This document shows, piece after piece, positions 36,101 through 44,429 of a stretch of 64,000 nt of DNA. Source of the DNA: Bacteroides sp. GTDB lineage: Bacteria; Bacteroidota; Bacteroidia; Bacteroidales; Bacteroidaceae. Under the pieces are notes generated by a model. It was not told where the DNA came from and searched no databases. It saw only the letters and a program-made list of their open reading frames with translations. A program made the translations under genes and the position numbers. Position 1 is the first letter of the stretch. Every line of letters begins with the position of its first letter. The DNA is taken from the NCBI GenBank assembly GCA_017471925.1, contig JAFURM010000046.1, positions 1 through 64,000 on the forward strand, in the 5' to 3' direction.

Positions 36101-36977
36101 GACTGCCCCGCAAAAGGTGGCCGACGGCGTGTTGGACGGCACCAAGTATGCCTGCTGGAATCCGGTGCTCACCGTTACGCCTTCGGGAGAGCTGCAACTC
36201 TATTATAAAATAGGTGTAAACGTAGCCGGATGGAGCGGCCATGTAGTGACGTCACGCGACTGCGGCAAGACGTGGAGTCGTTCCAGAGCCCTCCCCCAAG
36301 GCTTCCTGGGCCCCATCAAGAACAAGCCGGTATGGATAGGCCATCGCATGATATGCCCCAGCAGCACAGAGGGCAAGGAGGGATGGCGCGTACACTTTGA
36401 AATCAGCGAAGACGAAGGACGCACCTGGAAGATGGTGGGTCCCATCGCTGCCCAAGAGGTGACCGAGACCGACAAACTGAGGCGCAGCAATGCCCGACAC
36501 ACAACCATACAGGCCATCCAACCGACCATTCTGGTGCATCCCGACGGTGCGTTGCAGGCACTGTGCCGCACGCAGAACAACGGTTCGGTAGCCAGCACCT
36601 GGAGCCGCGACGGTGGAGAGACCTGGAGTCCGCTGGAGTTCATCGACCTCCCCAACAACAATTCGGGCATCGACGGCCTCCGACTGCAGGATGGCCGCTA
36701 CCTGTTGGTCTACAACCACTACCGCTACATTGCGGGCAAGAAGAAGAACCGCACGCCCATCAACGTAGGCATCAGTACCGACGGTATGCACTGGCAGGCG
36801 GCCGCCATTCTGGAAGACTCGCCCATCAACCAATACTCCTACCCCTCCGTCATCCAAGGAAAGGACGGTAAGGTGCACATCGTCTACACCTGGCGCCGGC
36901 AGCGCATCAAGTATGTCTGCATAGACCCGGCCTGTCTCTCCTGCGGTTCCTTTGAGGAGAAGGGATGGAAAGAGTGA
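33141..36977 (+). CDS. GH78 alpha-L-rhamnosidase fused to a sialidase-like beta-propeller domain
   Basis: A 1278-residue secreted protein; start at 33141 with signal peptide LSCLIFALCCLSIQAAQ. Residues ~30-910 are a complete GH78 rhamnosidase: an N-terminal Ig-like domain (LRVEQLVNPLGIDTPQPRFS), beta-sandwiches, and an (alpha/alpha)6 barrel with DCPQRNERQPWLGD containing the general acid (Glu503). The C-terminal beta domain closes with TTPYGEVKSHW. Residues ~925-1275 form a separate sialidase/BNR-like propeller with Asp-box-like repeats (SRDCGKTWS, SEDEGRTWK, SRDGGETWS) and FPESHAATIVETKKG at its start. The second domain's substrate is not known; related domains are annotated exo-alpha-sialidase in pectin loci. 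No frameshift joins them. Confidence 0.88.
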   Translation: MKLRELSCLIFALCCLSIQAAQSVSVSTCDLRVEQLVNPLGIDTPQPRFSWRIRSEHRNTMQTAYRILVASSPHLLELDSADVWDSGRVASDASIWVDYQGKKLLSNGRYYWKVLVETTAGTALWSETAHWSMGLLGEHRWAGRWIGLDRHMPWDEPTRWSRLSARYLRKEFSLKEKSIRQATLHISGLGLYECFINGQRVGDLVLAPAPTDYRKSVFYNTYDVTALLTPHQANAIGVTLGNGRYYTMQQNHRTYKILNFGFPKVRLNLIVEYEDGTRETISTNTDWKLTADGPIRSNNEYDGEEYDARKELGRWSEPGYDDSRWQAAERVSIPAGLTRAQMMPGMRVVERLSPSDIRQQAPGRYIIDMGQNMVGWLRLKRLQGTKGDSIRLRFAETLQADGELYTANLRDAKATDLYILKGGEEEEWAPRFVYHGFRYVEVTGFPGTPCTENFIGEVVNDDMPRSGTLESDHPTLNQTLHNAYWGIRGNYKGMPVDCPQRNERQPWLGDRSMGCLGESFLMDNGPLYAKWMDDIREAQRADGCIPDVAPAYFYYYTDNMTWPVTFLLVGDMLYEQYANDAPIRKHYPAMKLWLQHMQEAYMNEEFILTRDRYGDWCVPPESPELIHSKDSTRITDGRLIATAYFYKSLQLLAKFARLQGYTEDVQEYEALAEKVKTSFNRHYWKAEKGYYSNNTVTANLLPLAFGLADSTQGNLASRAIIDKMVDYYNATIQCGVIGVQWLMNELVRMGRSDVAYVLATHNKYPGWGYMAAKGATTIWELWNGDTADPSMNSGNHVMLLGDLLPFCYRHLAGIAASAPGFKTLKMKPAFELEEVGYIKASYTTPYGEVKSHWTQSPQAYEWQVTIPANTTAEVWLPQAESGLISESGRSLQQQDDITILRREAGFTVCRIGSGSYHFRMPKSIEAGNGRQGILADEFICNYPPFPESHAATIVETKKGLVAAWFGGTKEKNPDCCIWVSRLTKKGWTAPQKVADGVLDGTKYACWNPVLTVTPSGELQLYYKIGVNVAGWSGHVVTSRDCGKTWSRSRALPQGFLGPIKNKPVWIGHRMICPSSTEGKEGWRVHFEISEDEGRTWKMVGPIAAQEVTETDKLRRSNARHTTIQAIQPTILVHPDGALQALCRTQNNGSVASTWSRDGGETWSPLEFIDLPNNNSGIDGLRLQDGRYLLVYNHYRYIAGKKKNRTPINVGISTDGMHWQAAAILEDSPINQYSYPSVIQGKDGKVHIVYTWRRQRIKYVCIDPACLSCGSFEEKGWKE

Positions 36978-37009
36978 ACAGTGAACAACAACCCTTATAC
37001 ACACATATT

Positions 37010-38257
37010 ATGAAAAAGAAAACAGTTTTACTCGCCGCCCTCCTGAGCCTCTACGGATGGGCCGGAGCACAAGAGAACAAGAGCAGCACGGAAGTGACCG
37101 TGGAAGTGAGCAATCCCTGGAAGAAAGCCAAGAGCGATGCTCCCGTGGCCATCAGCCTGGACGAACTGAAGCCCGGCTTCCGCGTGCGTTCGGCCGTGGT
37201 GATGGACGGAACGACCGAAATTCCCTCCCAACTGGACGACCTGGACGGTGACCTGAAAGCCGACGAACTGGCCTTCGTCATAGACCTTCCGGCCAAGGGC
37301 AAGAAGAGTCTCACCGTCACCCTCTCTTCCGAGAAGAGCGACAAGCGATATCCCGCCCGCGTATATGCCACCCTGCTGGTGCGCGAGGCCAAGAAGAACA
37401 AGCACGCCCCGGCACAGTCCGTCACCGTGCCCGGCACGACCAACTTCTACAGCATGGTACACGGCCACGGCCCCATGTTCGAATCCGAGTTGGTGGGCTA
37501 CCGCATCTACTTCAACCAAAAGCAGACCATTGACCCCTACGGCAAGTTCAACAAGGGCCTGGAGATTGAAGAGAGTCTCTTCTACCCCACGCCCGAACAG
37601 CTGCAGCGTGGCTTCGGCGATGACGTGCTCATGGTGGGCAACAGCTGCGGCATCGGTGCCCTGAAGGGTTGGGACGGCCAGAAGGCCACCCACATCGAGC
37701 CGATAGCCTTCCGTACCGAGCGCATCCTCTCCTACGGTCCCATCCGCACCGTTGCCGAGGTGGAAGTGAAGGGCTGGGAATACCAAGGTAAGGAACTGAC
37801 CATGACCCAACGCTACATCCTCTATGCCGGCCACCGCGACCTGCTCATTGAAACCCGCTTCAGCGAACCGCTGGAGAACGAGTTGTTCTGTACCGGCGTG
37901 CAGAACATCATGGGTACCGAAACGGTATCTGACTCGGACCATAAGGGACTGGTGGGCAGTTGGGGACGCCACTGGCCCGTGACCGACACCGTAAGGTATG
38001 CCAAAGAGACTGTGGGCATCGCCACCTACATACCCCGCAAGTATGTGGTACAGGAAGTGTCCGACAAGGACAACTTTCTCTACACGCTCTCCGCACCCGG
38101 CCAACAAGGTTTCCACCACTACACGATGTTCACCTCACGCAAAGAGACTTTCGGCTATCCCGATGCCGACTCCTGGTTTGCCTACATGCGCCAGTGGAAG
38201 GAAGAACTGGAACATCCCGTTCTCGTCAAGGTGAAACCTGCCGACAAGAAGAAATAA
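37010..38257 (+). CDS. DUF4861 domain protein (pectin PUL-associated)
   Basis: The start at 37010 gives a signal peptide (TVLLAALLSLYGWAGAQ) and 415 residues. After the signal comes a beta-rich chain with VEVSNPWKKAKSDAPVAISL, QLDDLDGDLKADELAFVIDLP, SMVHGHGPMFESELVGYRIYF and a C-terminal FHHYTMFTSRKETF. This is the DUF4861 pattern. The family is frequent in Bacteroidetes loci for rhamnogalacturonan and other uronate-rich glycans; I know of no settled activity. The conserved His/Glu cluster (HGHGPMFESE) could be catalytic. It lies between GH78 and GH43 with short spacers (32 and 36 bp), so it is in the same transcript. Predicted periplasmic. Confidence 0.85.
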   Translation: MKKKTVLLAALLSLYGWAGAQENKSSTEVTVEVSNPWKKAKSDAPVAISLDELKPGFRVRSAVVMDGTTEIPSQLDDLDGDLKADELAFVIDLPAKGKKSLTVTLSSEKSDKRYPARVYATLLVREAKKNKHAPAQSVTVPGTTNFYSMVHGHGPMFESELVGYRIYFNQKQTIDPYGKFNKGLEIEESLFYPTPEQLQRGFGDDVLMVGNSCGIGALKGWDGQKATHIEPIAFRTERILSYGPIRTVAEVEVKGWEYQGKELTMTQRYILYAGHRDLLIETRFSEPLENELFCTGVQNIMGTETVSDSDHKGLVGSWGRHWPVTDTVRYAKETVGIATYIPRKYVVQEVSDKDNFLYTLSAPGQQGFHHYTMFTSRKETFGYPDADSWFAYMRQWKEELEHPVLVKVKPADKKK

Positions 38258-38293
38258 CGTCCACTCCAACCCAAGAAACTCACAACAAACAAT

Positions 38294-39976
38294 ATGAGAA
38301 AGATGAAAAAGACACTGCTTTGCCTTGCCCTGGCGATGGCCGCGACAGCCGCCGCCCAAGAGGCAACCTATGTATCCGAAGTCTGGTCGCCCGACCTGGG
38401 CAACGGAAAGTACAAGAACCCCGTGCTCTATGCCGACTACTCCGACCCCGATGTCTGCCGCGTGGGCGATGACTACTATCTGACGGCCTCCAGTTTCAAC
38501 TGCCTACCCGGCCTGCCCATCCTTCACTCCAAGGACCTGGTGAACTGGACCATCATCGGCCATGCCGTGCGCTATGCCCTGCCGCCCATCGAAACTCCCG
38601 AGCGTCCCGAGCACGGCAATCGTGTGTGGGCACCGTCCATCCGTCATCACAACGGCGAGTTCTACATCTTCTGGGGCGACCCCGACCAGGGTGCTTTCAT
38701 GGTGAAGGCCAAAGACCCGAAAGGTCCCTGGAGCGAGCCTGTATTGGTGAAGCCGGGCAAAGGAATCATCGACACCTGCCCCCTGTGGGACGAAGACGGC
38801 AAGGTCTACATGGTTCATGCCTATGCGGGCAGCCGTGCCGGCCTGAAAAGCGTCATCGCCATCTGCGAGCTGAACGCCGAAGCCACTCAAGCCATCACCC
38901 AGTCGCGCATCGTCTTCGACGGCCATGAGGCCCACAAGACCTGCGAAGGTCCCAAGTTCTACAAGAAGGGCGAATACTACTACATCTTCCATCCCGCCGG
39001 CGGCGTGCCCACCGGATGGCAAGTGGTGCTCCGCTCCAAGAATGTCTACGGTCCCTATGAGTGGAAGACCGTCCTTGCCCAGGGCAACACCAACGTGAAC
39101 GGCCCCCATCAGGGCGGTTGGGTGGACACCACCACCGGTGAAGACTGGTTCATGCACTTCCAGGACGTGGGTGCCTATGGACGCCTGGTACACCTGCAGC
39201 CCATGAAATGGGTAGACGGCTGGCCCGTCATCGGCATCGACAAGGATGGCGACGGATGCGGCGAGCCCGTGCTGACCTACAAGAAGCCCAACGTGGGCAA
39301 GACCTATCCCAAGAACAATCCGCAGGAGAGCGATGAGTTCAACGGCTACACCCTCTCTCCCCAATGGCAGTGGCACGCCAACATCAACGAAAAGTGGGCC
39401 TACCATGCCGGCGACAAGGGCTACATGCGCCTCTACTCCTATCCCGTTCCGGCCGACTACAAGAGCCTTTGGGATGTGTCCAACCTGCTGCTGCAGAAGA
39501 CACCGGCCCCCAACTTCACGGCAACCATGAAGCTGACCTTCACCCCCGACACCCGCTACAAGGGCGAGCGCACCGGTCTCGTTGTGATGGGTCGCGACTA
39601 TGCCGCCCTGGCTCTTGAAAACACCGACAAGGGACTTCTCCTCTCTCAAGTGGTATGTCCCAAGGCCGACAAAGGAGGCAGCGAGACGGTGAACGAGAGC
39701 GTGACACTGAACGACAGCACCGTCTACCTGCGTGTGAAGTTCACTGCCGACGGCAAGAAAATCAAGGAGAGCGAAGGCGGCCACGACCTGCTCACCATGT
39801 GCCAGTTCAGCTACAGCCTGGACGGCAAGAAGTTCCAGCCGCTGGGCAAGCCCTTCCAAGTGCGTGAAGGGCAATGGATCGGCGCCAAGGTGGGAACCTT
39901 CTGCACCCGCCCTGCCATCAAGACCAACGACGGCGGATGGACCGATGTAGACTGGTTCCGCATCACGAAGAAGTGA
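38294..39976 (+). CDS. GH43 family arabinofuranosidase/xylosidase
   Basis: A secreted 560-residue enzyme (signal TLLCLALAMAATAAAQ). The five-bladed propeller (~40-335) has the three GH43 acids: base Asp51 in ADYSDPDVCRVGDDYY, pKa-modulator Asp160 in GIIDTCPLWDEDGK and acid Glu218 in KTCEGPKFYKKGEYYY. The C-terminal part (~345-558) is the GH43-type beta-sandwich (GH43_C2/DUF1349-like; SDEFNGYTLSPQWQWHAN). This two-domain form usually removes terminal arabinofuranose or xylose; in a pectin locus arabinose side chains are the likelier target. It is last in the run, which ends at the terminator 40242-40274. Confidence 0.9.
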   Translation: MRKMKKTLLCLALAMAATAAAQEATYVSEVWSPDLGNGKYKNPVLYADYSDPDVCRVGDDYYLTASSFNCLPGLPILHSKDLVNWTIIGHAVRYALPPIETPERPEHGNRVWAPSIRHHNGEFYIFWGDPDQGAFMVKAKDPKGPWSEPVLVKPGKGIIDTCPLWDEDGKVYMVHAYAGSRAGLKSVIAICELNAEATQAITQSRIVFDGHEAHKTCEGPKFYKKGEYYYIFHPAGGVPTGWQVVLRSKNVYGPYEWKTVLAQGNTNVNGPHQGGWVDTTTGEDWFMHFQDVGAYGRLVHLQPMKWVDGWPVIGIDKDGDGCGEPVLTYKKPNVGKTYPKNNPQESDEFNGYTLSPQWQWHANINEKWAYHAGDKGYMRLYSYPVPADYKSLWDVSNLLLQKTPAPNFTATMKLTFTPDTRYKGERTGLVVMGRDYAALALENTDKGLLLSQVVCPKADKGGSETVNESVTLNDSTVYLRVKFTADGKKIKESEGGHDLLTMCQFSYSLDGKKFQPLGKPFQVREGQWIGAKVGTFCTRPAIKTNDGGWTDVDWFRITKK

Positions 39977-40063
39977 CCCCTGCGCACCTTCTGCCGGCCA
40001 TGCACGCCCAAAATCCGCTCCGGACGCAGAAGAATCCTTCACAGCCCGGACAGGAAGAAGGCA

Positions 40064-40160
40064 ACAGGCCGGGCAGAAGTTATGAATCCGGCCTGTATTC
40101 CTAAAACTCAGGGCGTGATTCTTAAGAATACAAACGCGATTCTTAAGAATCACGCCCTGA
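40064..40160. repeat. Two tandem palindromes downstream of GH43
   Basis: The first hairpin has 9-bp arms ACAGGCCGG (40064-40072) and CCGGCCTGT (40088-40096). The second has perfect 22-bp arms (40108-40129 and 40139-40160) around a 9-nt loop. Each arm of the second contains its own 12-bp palindrome ATTCTTAAGAAT, so alternative pairings are possible. Confidence 0.8.
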
Positions 40161-40241
40161 TTCATAAAATGATTCACGGGCAAACTCCGTTTACGACACA
40201 GGCCGACACAGCTTGTTGCACGCCACATGCCGGTTTATTGC

Positions 40242-40274
40242 GTGCGTGGTCCGCAGCGGCCACGCACTTTTTTT
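40242..40274 (+). terminator. Intrinsic terminator of the GH28-GH43 run
   Basis: GTGCGTGG (40242-40249) pairs with CCACGCAC (40260-40267), and is followed immediately by a run of seven T. It separates the enzyme run from the HAD gene. Confidence 0.8.
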
Positions 40275-40328
40275 GTTCCACAGGGACGATTTCAGGACGG
40301 GAGATATCCGTTATTTCAGGAAAAGCCC

Positions 40329-40336
40329 TATCTTTG
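40329..40336 (+). promoter_or_regulatory. -7 box for the HAD phosphatase gene
   Basis: TATCTTTG, a perfect -7 consensus, 26 bp before the ATG at 40363. No clear -33 box. Confidence 0.5.
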
Positions 40337-40362
40337 CCCCCGACTTGAATCAGTACAATGGA

Positions 40363-41037
40363 ATGAAAAGATTACTCATATTCGACCTGGACGGCACGTT
40401 GCTCAACACCATCGCCGACCTGGCACAGAGCACCAACCACGCCTTGCACAGTCTGGGCTTCCCCACGCACGCCGAGGAGGAGTACCGCTTCATGGTGGGC
40501 AACGGCATCAACAAACTCTTTGAGCGCGCCCTGCCGCCCGATGCACGCACGGAGGAGAACATCCTGCACGTCAGGCAAGCCTTCCTGCCCCACTATGACC
40601 AACACAATACCGACCTCAGCCGTCCCTATCCCAGCATTCCCCAACTGCTCGAACAATTACAGCAAGCAGACATCCGGCTGGCCGTAGCCAGCAACAAATA
40701 CCAATCGGCCACCACCAAGCTGATAGCCCACTACTTCCCACACATCCGCTTCAGTGCCGTCCTGGGCCAGCGCGAAGGTATCCCCGTGAAGCCCCACCCC
40801 GCCATCGTGGAACACATTCTGCAAGCCACTGGCATCTCCGGAGAGCAAGTGCTCTACGTCGGAGACTCGGGCGTGGACATGCAGACAGCCCGCAACGCCG
40901 GAGTGGAAGCCTGCGGTGTCACATGGGGATTCCGTCCACGGGAAGAGTTGGAGGCCTACTCACCCCACTACCTGGCCGACCATGCCGACGAGATAGCCCG
41001 CCTGCTGCAGGAAAGGGCCGGAGACGAGGACAAATAA
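40363..41037 (+). CDS. HAD-family phosphatase, phosphoglycolate phosphatase-like
   Basis: A 224-residue cytoplasmic HAD hydrolase; the start at 40363 follows a -7 box and directly precedes motif I. Motif I is LLIFDLDGTLLNTIADL, motif II is LAVASNKYQ, motif III is KPHPAIVEHIL and motif IV is VLYVGDSGVDMQTARNAG. The cap is the small helical type of Gph/PGMB proteins. The family acts on phosphoglycolate or other small phosphates, and the true substrate is not readable here. It stands between the enzyme run and susC, with its own promoter and a terminator before it. It may therefore be an unrelated gene lodged in the locus or serve sugar-phosphate clean-up. Confidence 0.85.
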   Translation: MKRLLIFDLDGTLLNTIADLAQSTNHALHSLGFPTHAEEEYRFMVGNGINKLFERALPPDARTEENILHVRQAFLPHYDQHNTDLSRPYPSIPQLLEQLQQADIRLAVASNKYQSATTKLIAHYFPHIRFSAVLGQREGIPVKPHPAIVEHILQATGISGEQVLYVGDSGVDMQTARNAGVEACGVTWGFRPREELEAYSPHYLADHADEIARLLQERAGDEDK

Positions 41038-41091
41038 CAAAAATTACAAGTCTAAAAACAGTATTTACACATCTGTTTTACTACATCCCCA

Positions 41092-41130
41092 TACATTTGC
41101 AGCGCCAAACGACCGTACAGGCGTGTACGG
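41092..41130 (+). promoter_or_regulatory. -7 box and leader hairpin of susC
   Basis: TACATTTG (41092-41099) matches TAnnTTTG, about 72 bp before the susC ATG. A GC-rich hairpin CCGTACA/TGTACGG (41113-41130) would lie at the start of the transcript. Confidence 0.45.
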
Positions 41131-41170
41131 CCACACGATGAGAAATACATTATTTTTTTAAATTATAAGT

Positions 41171-44100
41171 ATGCAAAGAATGTCTAACAAAATGAGAAAC
41201 ATGCGCACAGCGCTACTATTCCTTTTAGTGGCCGTGATATCGCTCAGCGTATCGGCGCAGAACGTGACCGTAAAAGGTACTGTGACAGACAAGACAGGAG
41301 AAACCGTCATCGGTGCTTCTGTAGTTGAGAAAGGGAACTCCGGCAACGGAACAATTACCGACATCGACGGTAACTACACCATCAGCCTTCCCGCCAATGC
41401 CACCCTGGTGTTCTCCTACGTGGGAATGACCACACAGGAAGTTGCCGTCAAAGGGCAAAAAGTAATCAACGTAGTCATGGCAGACGATGCCCAAGCTCTG
41501 GAAGAGGTGGTGGTCATCGGCTATGGTGCAGTGAAGCGCAAGGACCTGACCGGTTCCGTAGCCACTGTAAACTCTGAAGTACTGGCTGCCGTACCTGTAG
41601 CTTCGGCAACGGAAGCCCTGACGGGTAAGATGGCCGGTGTACAGATTACGACAACCGAAGGTTCTCCCGACGCCGAGATGAAAATCCGCGTACGTGGTGG
41701 CGGCTCCATCACGCAGAGCAACGAACCGCTGTTCATCGTAGACGGCTTCCCTGTAGAGTCCATCAGTGACATCCCCGCCAGTGACATCGAAGACATGACC
41801 GTACTGAAAGACGCTTCGTCTACAGCCATCTACGGTTCCCGCGGTGCCAACGGTGTAATCCTCGTTACGACCAAGAGCGGCAAGGAGGGCAAGGTGAACG
41901 TGAACTACAACGCCTATTACAGTTGGAAGCAAATCGCCAACACACTTGACGTATTGAGCCCGAAAGACTATGCCAAATGGCAGTATGAACTGGCATTGCT
42001 GAAAAACGGCGATGATCTCAGTTCTTACGAAAACTACTTCGGCAAGTATCAGGACATGGACATGTATGACAACCTGACCGGCAACGATTGGCAGAACCTC
42101 ACCTTCGGCCGCACGGGGCACACCTTTAACCACAACCTGAGTATTACCGGAGGCAGCGAGAAAATACGTTACGCCTTCAGTTATGCCCACATGAACGACA
42201 AGGCCATCATGGAAAGTTCCTCCTTCAAGCGTGACAACTTCAGCCTGAAACTGAACACCAAGCCGACCAAAAACGTGACTCTGGACTTCCAGGTACGCTA
42301 TTCAGAAACCGACGTTATGGGCAGTGGTGCCAACGATGCCACCTCTACACTCGACACCGACCGACGTCTGAAGTACTCCGTCATCTACACTCCCATCCCC
42401 TTGAAGAACCTCGACTCTTCTGCCGGTAGTGCCGACGATGACTTGGGTAACCTCTACCACCCCATCACTGCCATTTATGACAACGACCGAGTGAAAGAGC
42501 GTAAGCAGCTGAACATGTCCGGTAGCTTCGGTTGGGAAATCTTCAAGAACTTCAAAGTAAAGACCGAAGTGGGCTATGATGACTACCGCAACAGCGACAA
42601 CCGTTTCTGGGGAACTACCACCTACTACATCAAGAACACACCCGCCAGCGAAAACCAAGGCCATCCGGCTATCCGCCTGACCAACAACTTCCGCCACAAG
42701 TTCCGCAACACCAACACTGTGAGCTACGACTTCGAAAAGGTGCTGAAGAGCGAAAGCCATCACCTGAACGCCATGGTGGGGCACGAATGGATTATTACCA
42801 AGTCCAACAACCTGACCAACGAAGTACACGGCTTCCCCGACTGGATAACCTCCGACCAAGCCTGGAAGCTGACCAACCTGAAGGGTACCACTCCCTATAA
42901 CATTGAGAATTACGTGAACCCCAATGACAAACTGCTCTCCTTCTTCGGTCGTGTAAACTATGACTTTGAGAGCAAATACCTGGTGAGCGCCACGTTCCGT
43001 GCCGACGGTTCCTCCAAGTTCGGTCCCAGCAACCGTTGGGGATACTTCCCCTCAGCCGCTGTTGCATGGCGTATCTCCTCAGAGCCTTTCATGGAAAGCA
43101 CCAGCAACTGGCTGGATGACTTGAAACTGCGTTTCAGCTACGGTACGGCCGGTAACAACAACATTCCTTCAGGCCAGTTGGCACAGAGCTACAACAGCAA
43201 CACCACCAGTTGGATAAACGGTTTCAGCAGTTATTGGGCACCCAGCAAAGTGATGGCTAACCCTGACCTGAAGTGGGAAACGACCATTACCCGCAACCTG
43301 GGTCTCGACTTCACCCTGTGGGGCGGCAAGCTGAACGGTACTATCGAAGCCTACCAGAACACCACGAAAGACCTGCTGATAAACTTCGGTACAGGCGGAA
43401 CGGGCTACGACTCTCAATACCGCAACATGGGTAAGACGGAGAACAAGGGTCTGGAAGTAACCCTGAACTGGACAGCCATCAACAAGAAGAACTATGGCTT
43501 GAGCTTCAGTGCCAACATTGGTTTCAATAAGAACAAGATCAAAGACCTGGGCATCATGGACGACTTCGGTGAAGCCTCTTCATGGGCCTCTACCGAAATC
43601 AACAACGACTACTGGATTTCCGTAGGCGGAAGCGTAGGCCAAATGATGGGCTACCGCTCCGACGGCCGCTATGAAGTGAGCGACTTCGAAGGCTACATCG
43701 ACGGCCAATGGGTATTGAAGGAAGGCGTAGTGGACTGCTCTCCGGTAGTAGGCAACCTGCGTCCCGGTATGATGAAGCTGAAAGACCTGAACGGCGACAA
43801 TATCGTAGCCGAAGACTACTCAGACCGTGAAATCATCGGTGATGCCAACCCCACACATACCGGCGGTTTCAGCGTCAACGCCCGTGCATATGGCTTCGAC
43901 CTGAGCGCCAACTTCAACTGGAGCGTGGGCAACGATGTATATAACGCCAACAAAGTGGAATTCACCCAGAGCAGCAAGTACCAGTATCGCAACATGATTG
44001 ACGTCATGGCCGATGGCAAGCGTTGGACAAACCTGAACCCCGACGGTACCCTTTGCAACGACCCGGAGCAGTTGGCTGCCATGAACGCCAACACCACCAT

Positions 44101-44398
44101 GTGGTCACCCTACACCAAGAAGTTCATCTTCTCCGACTGGGCTGTAGAAGACGGTTCATTCCTCCGCCTGAACACCCTGACTCTGGGCTATACGCTGCCT
44201 AAGGCATTGACAGCGAAAGCCAAAATCCAGAGCCTGCGCTTCTACGTAACAGCCTACAACGTATTCTGCCTCACCAGCTACTCCGGCTACGACCCCGAAG
44301 TATCCTCCGTACGCAAGTCCAACCTGACTCCGGGTGTAGACTACTCAGCCTATCCCAAGAGCCGCCAGTTTGTAGTAGGCGTCAACCTGAACTTCTAA
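41171..44398 (+). CDS. SusC-family TonB-linked outer-membrane transporter
   Basis: Imports oligosaccharides across the outer membrane with its SusD partner, driven by TonB. The 1075 residues start with a signal peptide (ALLFLLVAVISLSVSAQ). A carboxypeptidase-regulatory-like beta-sandwich (~32-110, VKGTVTDKTGETVIGASV) follows, then the TonB box region (LEEVVVIGYGAVKRKDLTG), the plug (~120-240, with IRVRGGGSI and YGSRGANGVILVTTKSG) and a 22-strand barrel to the C-terminal Phe. The first 12 codons contain further ATGs (41183, 41195) that could be the true start. There is no N-terminal anti-sigma-interacting extension. susD follows after 31 bp. Confidence 0.93.
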   Translation: MQRMSNKMRNMRTALLFLLVAVISLSVSAQNVTVKGTVTDKTGETVIGASVVEKGNSGNGTITDIDGNYTISLPANATLVFSYVGMTTQEVAVKGQKVINVVMADDAQALEEVVVIGYGAVKRKDLTGSVATVNSEVLAAVPVASATEALTGKMAGVQITTTEGSPDAEMKIRVRGGGSITQSNEPLFIVDGFPVESISDIPASDIEDMTVLKDASSTAIYGSRGANGVILVTTKSGKEGKVNVNYNAYYSWKQIANTLDVLSPKDYAKWQYELALLKNGDDLSSYENYFGKYQDMDMYDNLTGNDWQNLTFGRTGHTFNHNLSITGGSEKIRYAFSYAHMNDKAIMESSSFKRDNFSLKLNTKPTKNVTLDFQVRYSETDVMGSGANDATSTLDTDRRLKYSVIYTPIPLKNLDSSAGSADDDLGNLYHPITAIYDNDRVKERKQLNMSGSFGWEIFKNFKVKTEVGYDDYRNSDNRFWGTTTYYIKNTPASENQGHPAIRLTNNFRHKFRNTNTVSYDFEKVLKSESHHLNAMVGHEWIITKSNNLTNEVHGFPDWITSDQAWKLTNLKGTTPYNIENYVNPNDKLLSFFGRVNYDFESKYLVSATFRADGSSKFGPSNRWGYFPSAAVAWRISSEPFMESTSNWLDDLKLRFSYGTAGNNNIPSGQLAQSYNSNTTSWINGFSSYWAPSKVMANPDLKWETTITRNLGLDFTLWGGKLNGTIEAYQNTTKDLLINFGTGGTGYDSQYRNMGKTENKGLEVTLNWTAINKKNYGLSFSANIGFNKNKIKDLGIMDDFGEASSWASTEINNDYWISVGGSVGQMMGYRSDGRYEVSDFEGYIDGQWVLKEGVVDCSPVVGNLRPGMMKLKDLNGDNIVAEDYSDREIIGDANPTHTGGFSVNARAYGFDLSANFNWSVGNDVYNANKVEFTQSSKYQYRNMIDVMADGKRWTNLNPDGTLCNDPEQLAAMNANTTMWSPYTKKFIFSDWAVEDGSFLRLNTLTLGYTLPKALTAKAKIQSLRFYVTAYNVFCLTSYSGYDPEVSSVRKSNLTPGVDYSAYPKSRQFVVGVNLNF

Positions 44399-44429
44399 TC
44401 ATTGAACACTTACATAAAGAATACATCAT

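Noticed and set aside
38504..40228. 574-codon antisense frame under GH43
   Set aside because: It mirrors GH43 and runs into the palindromes beyond it, with no domain or start signal.
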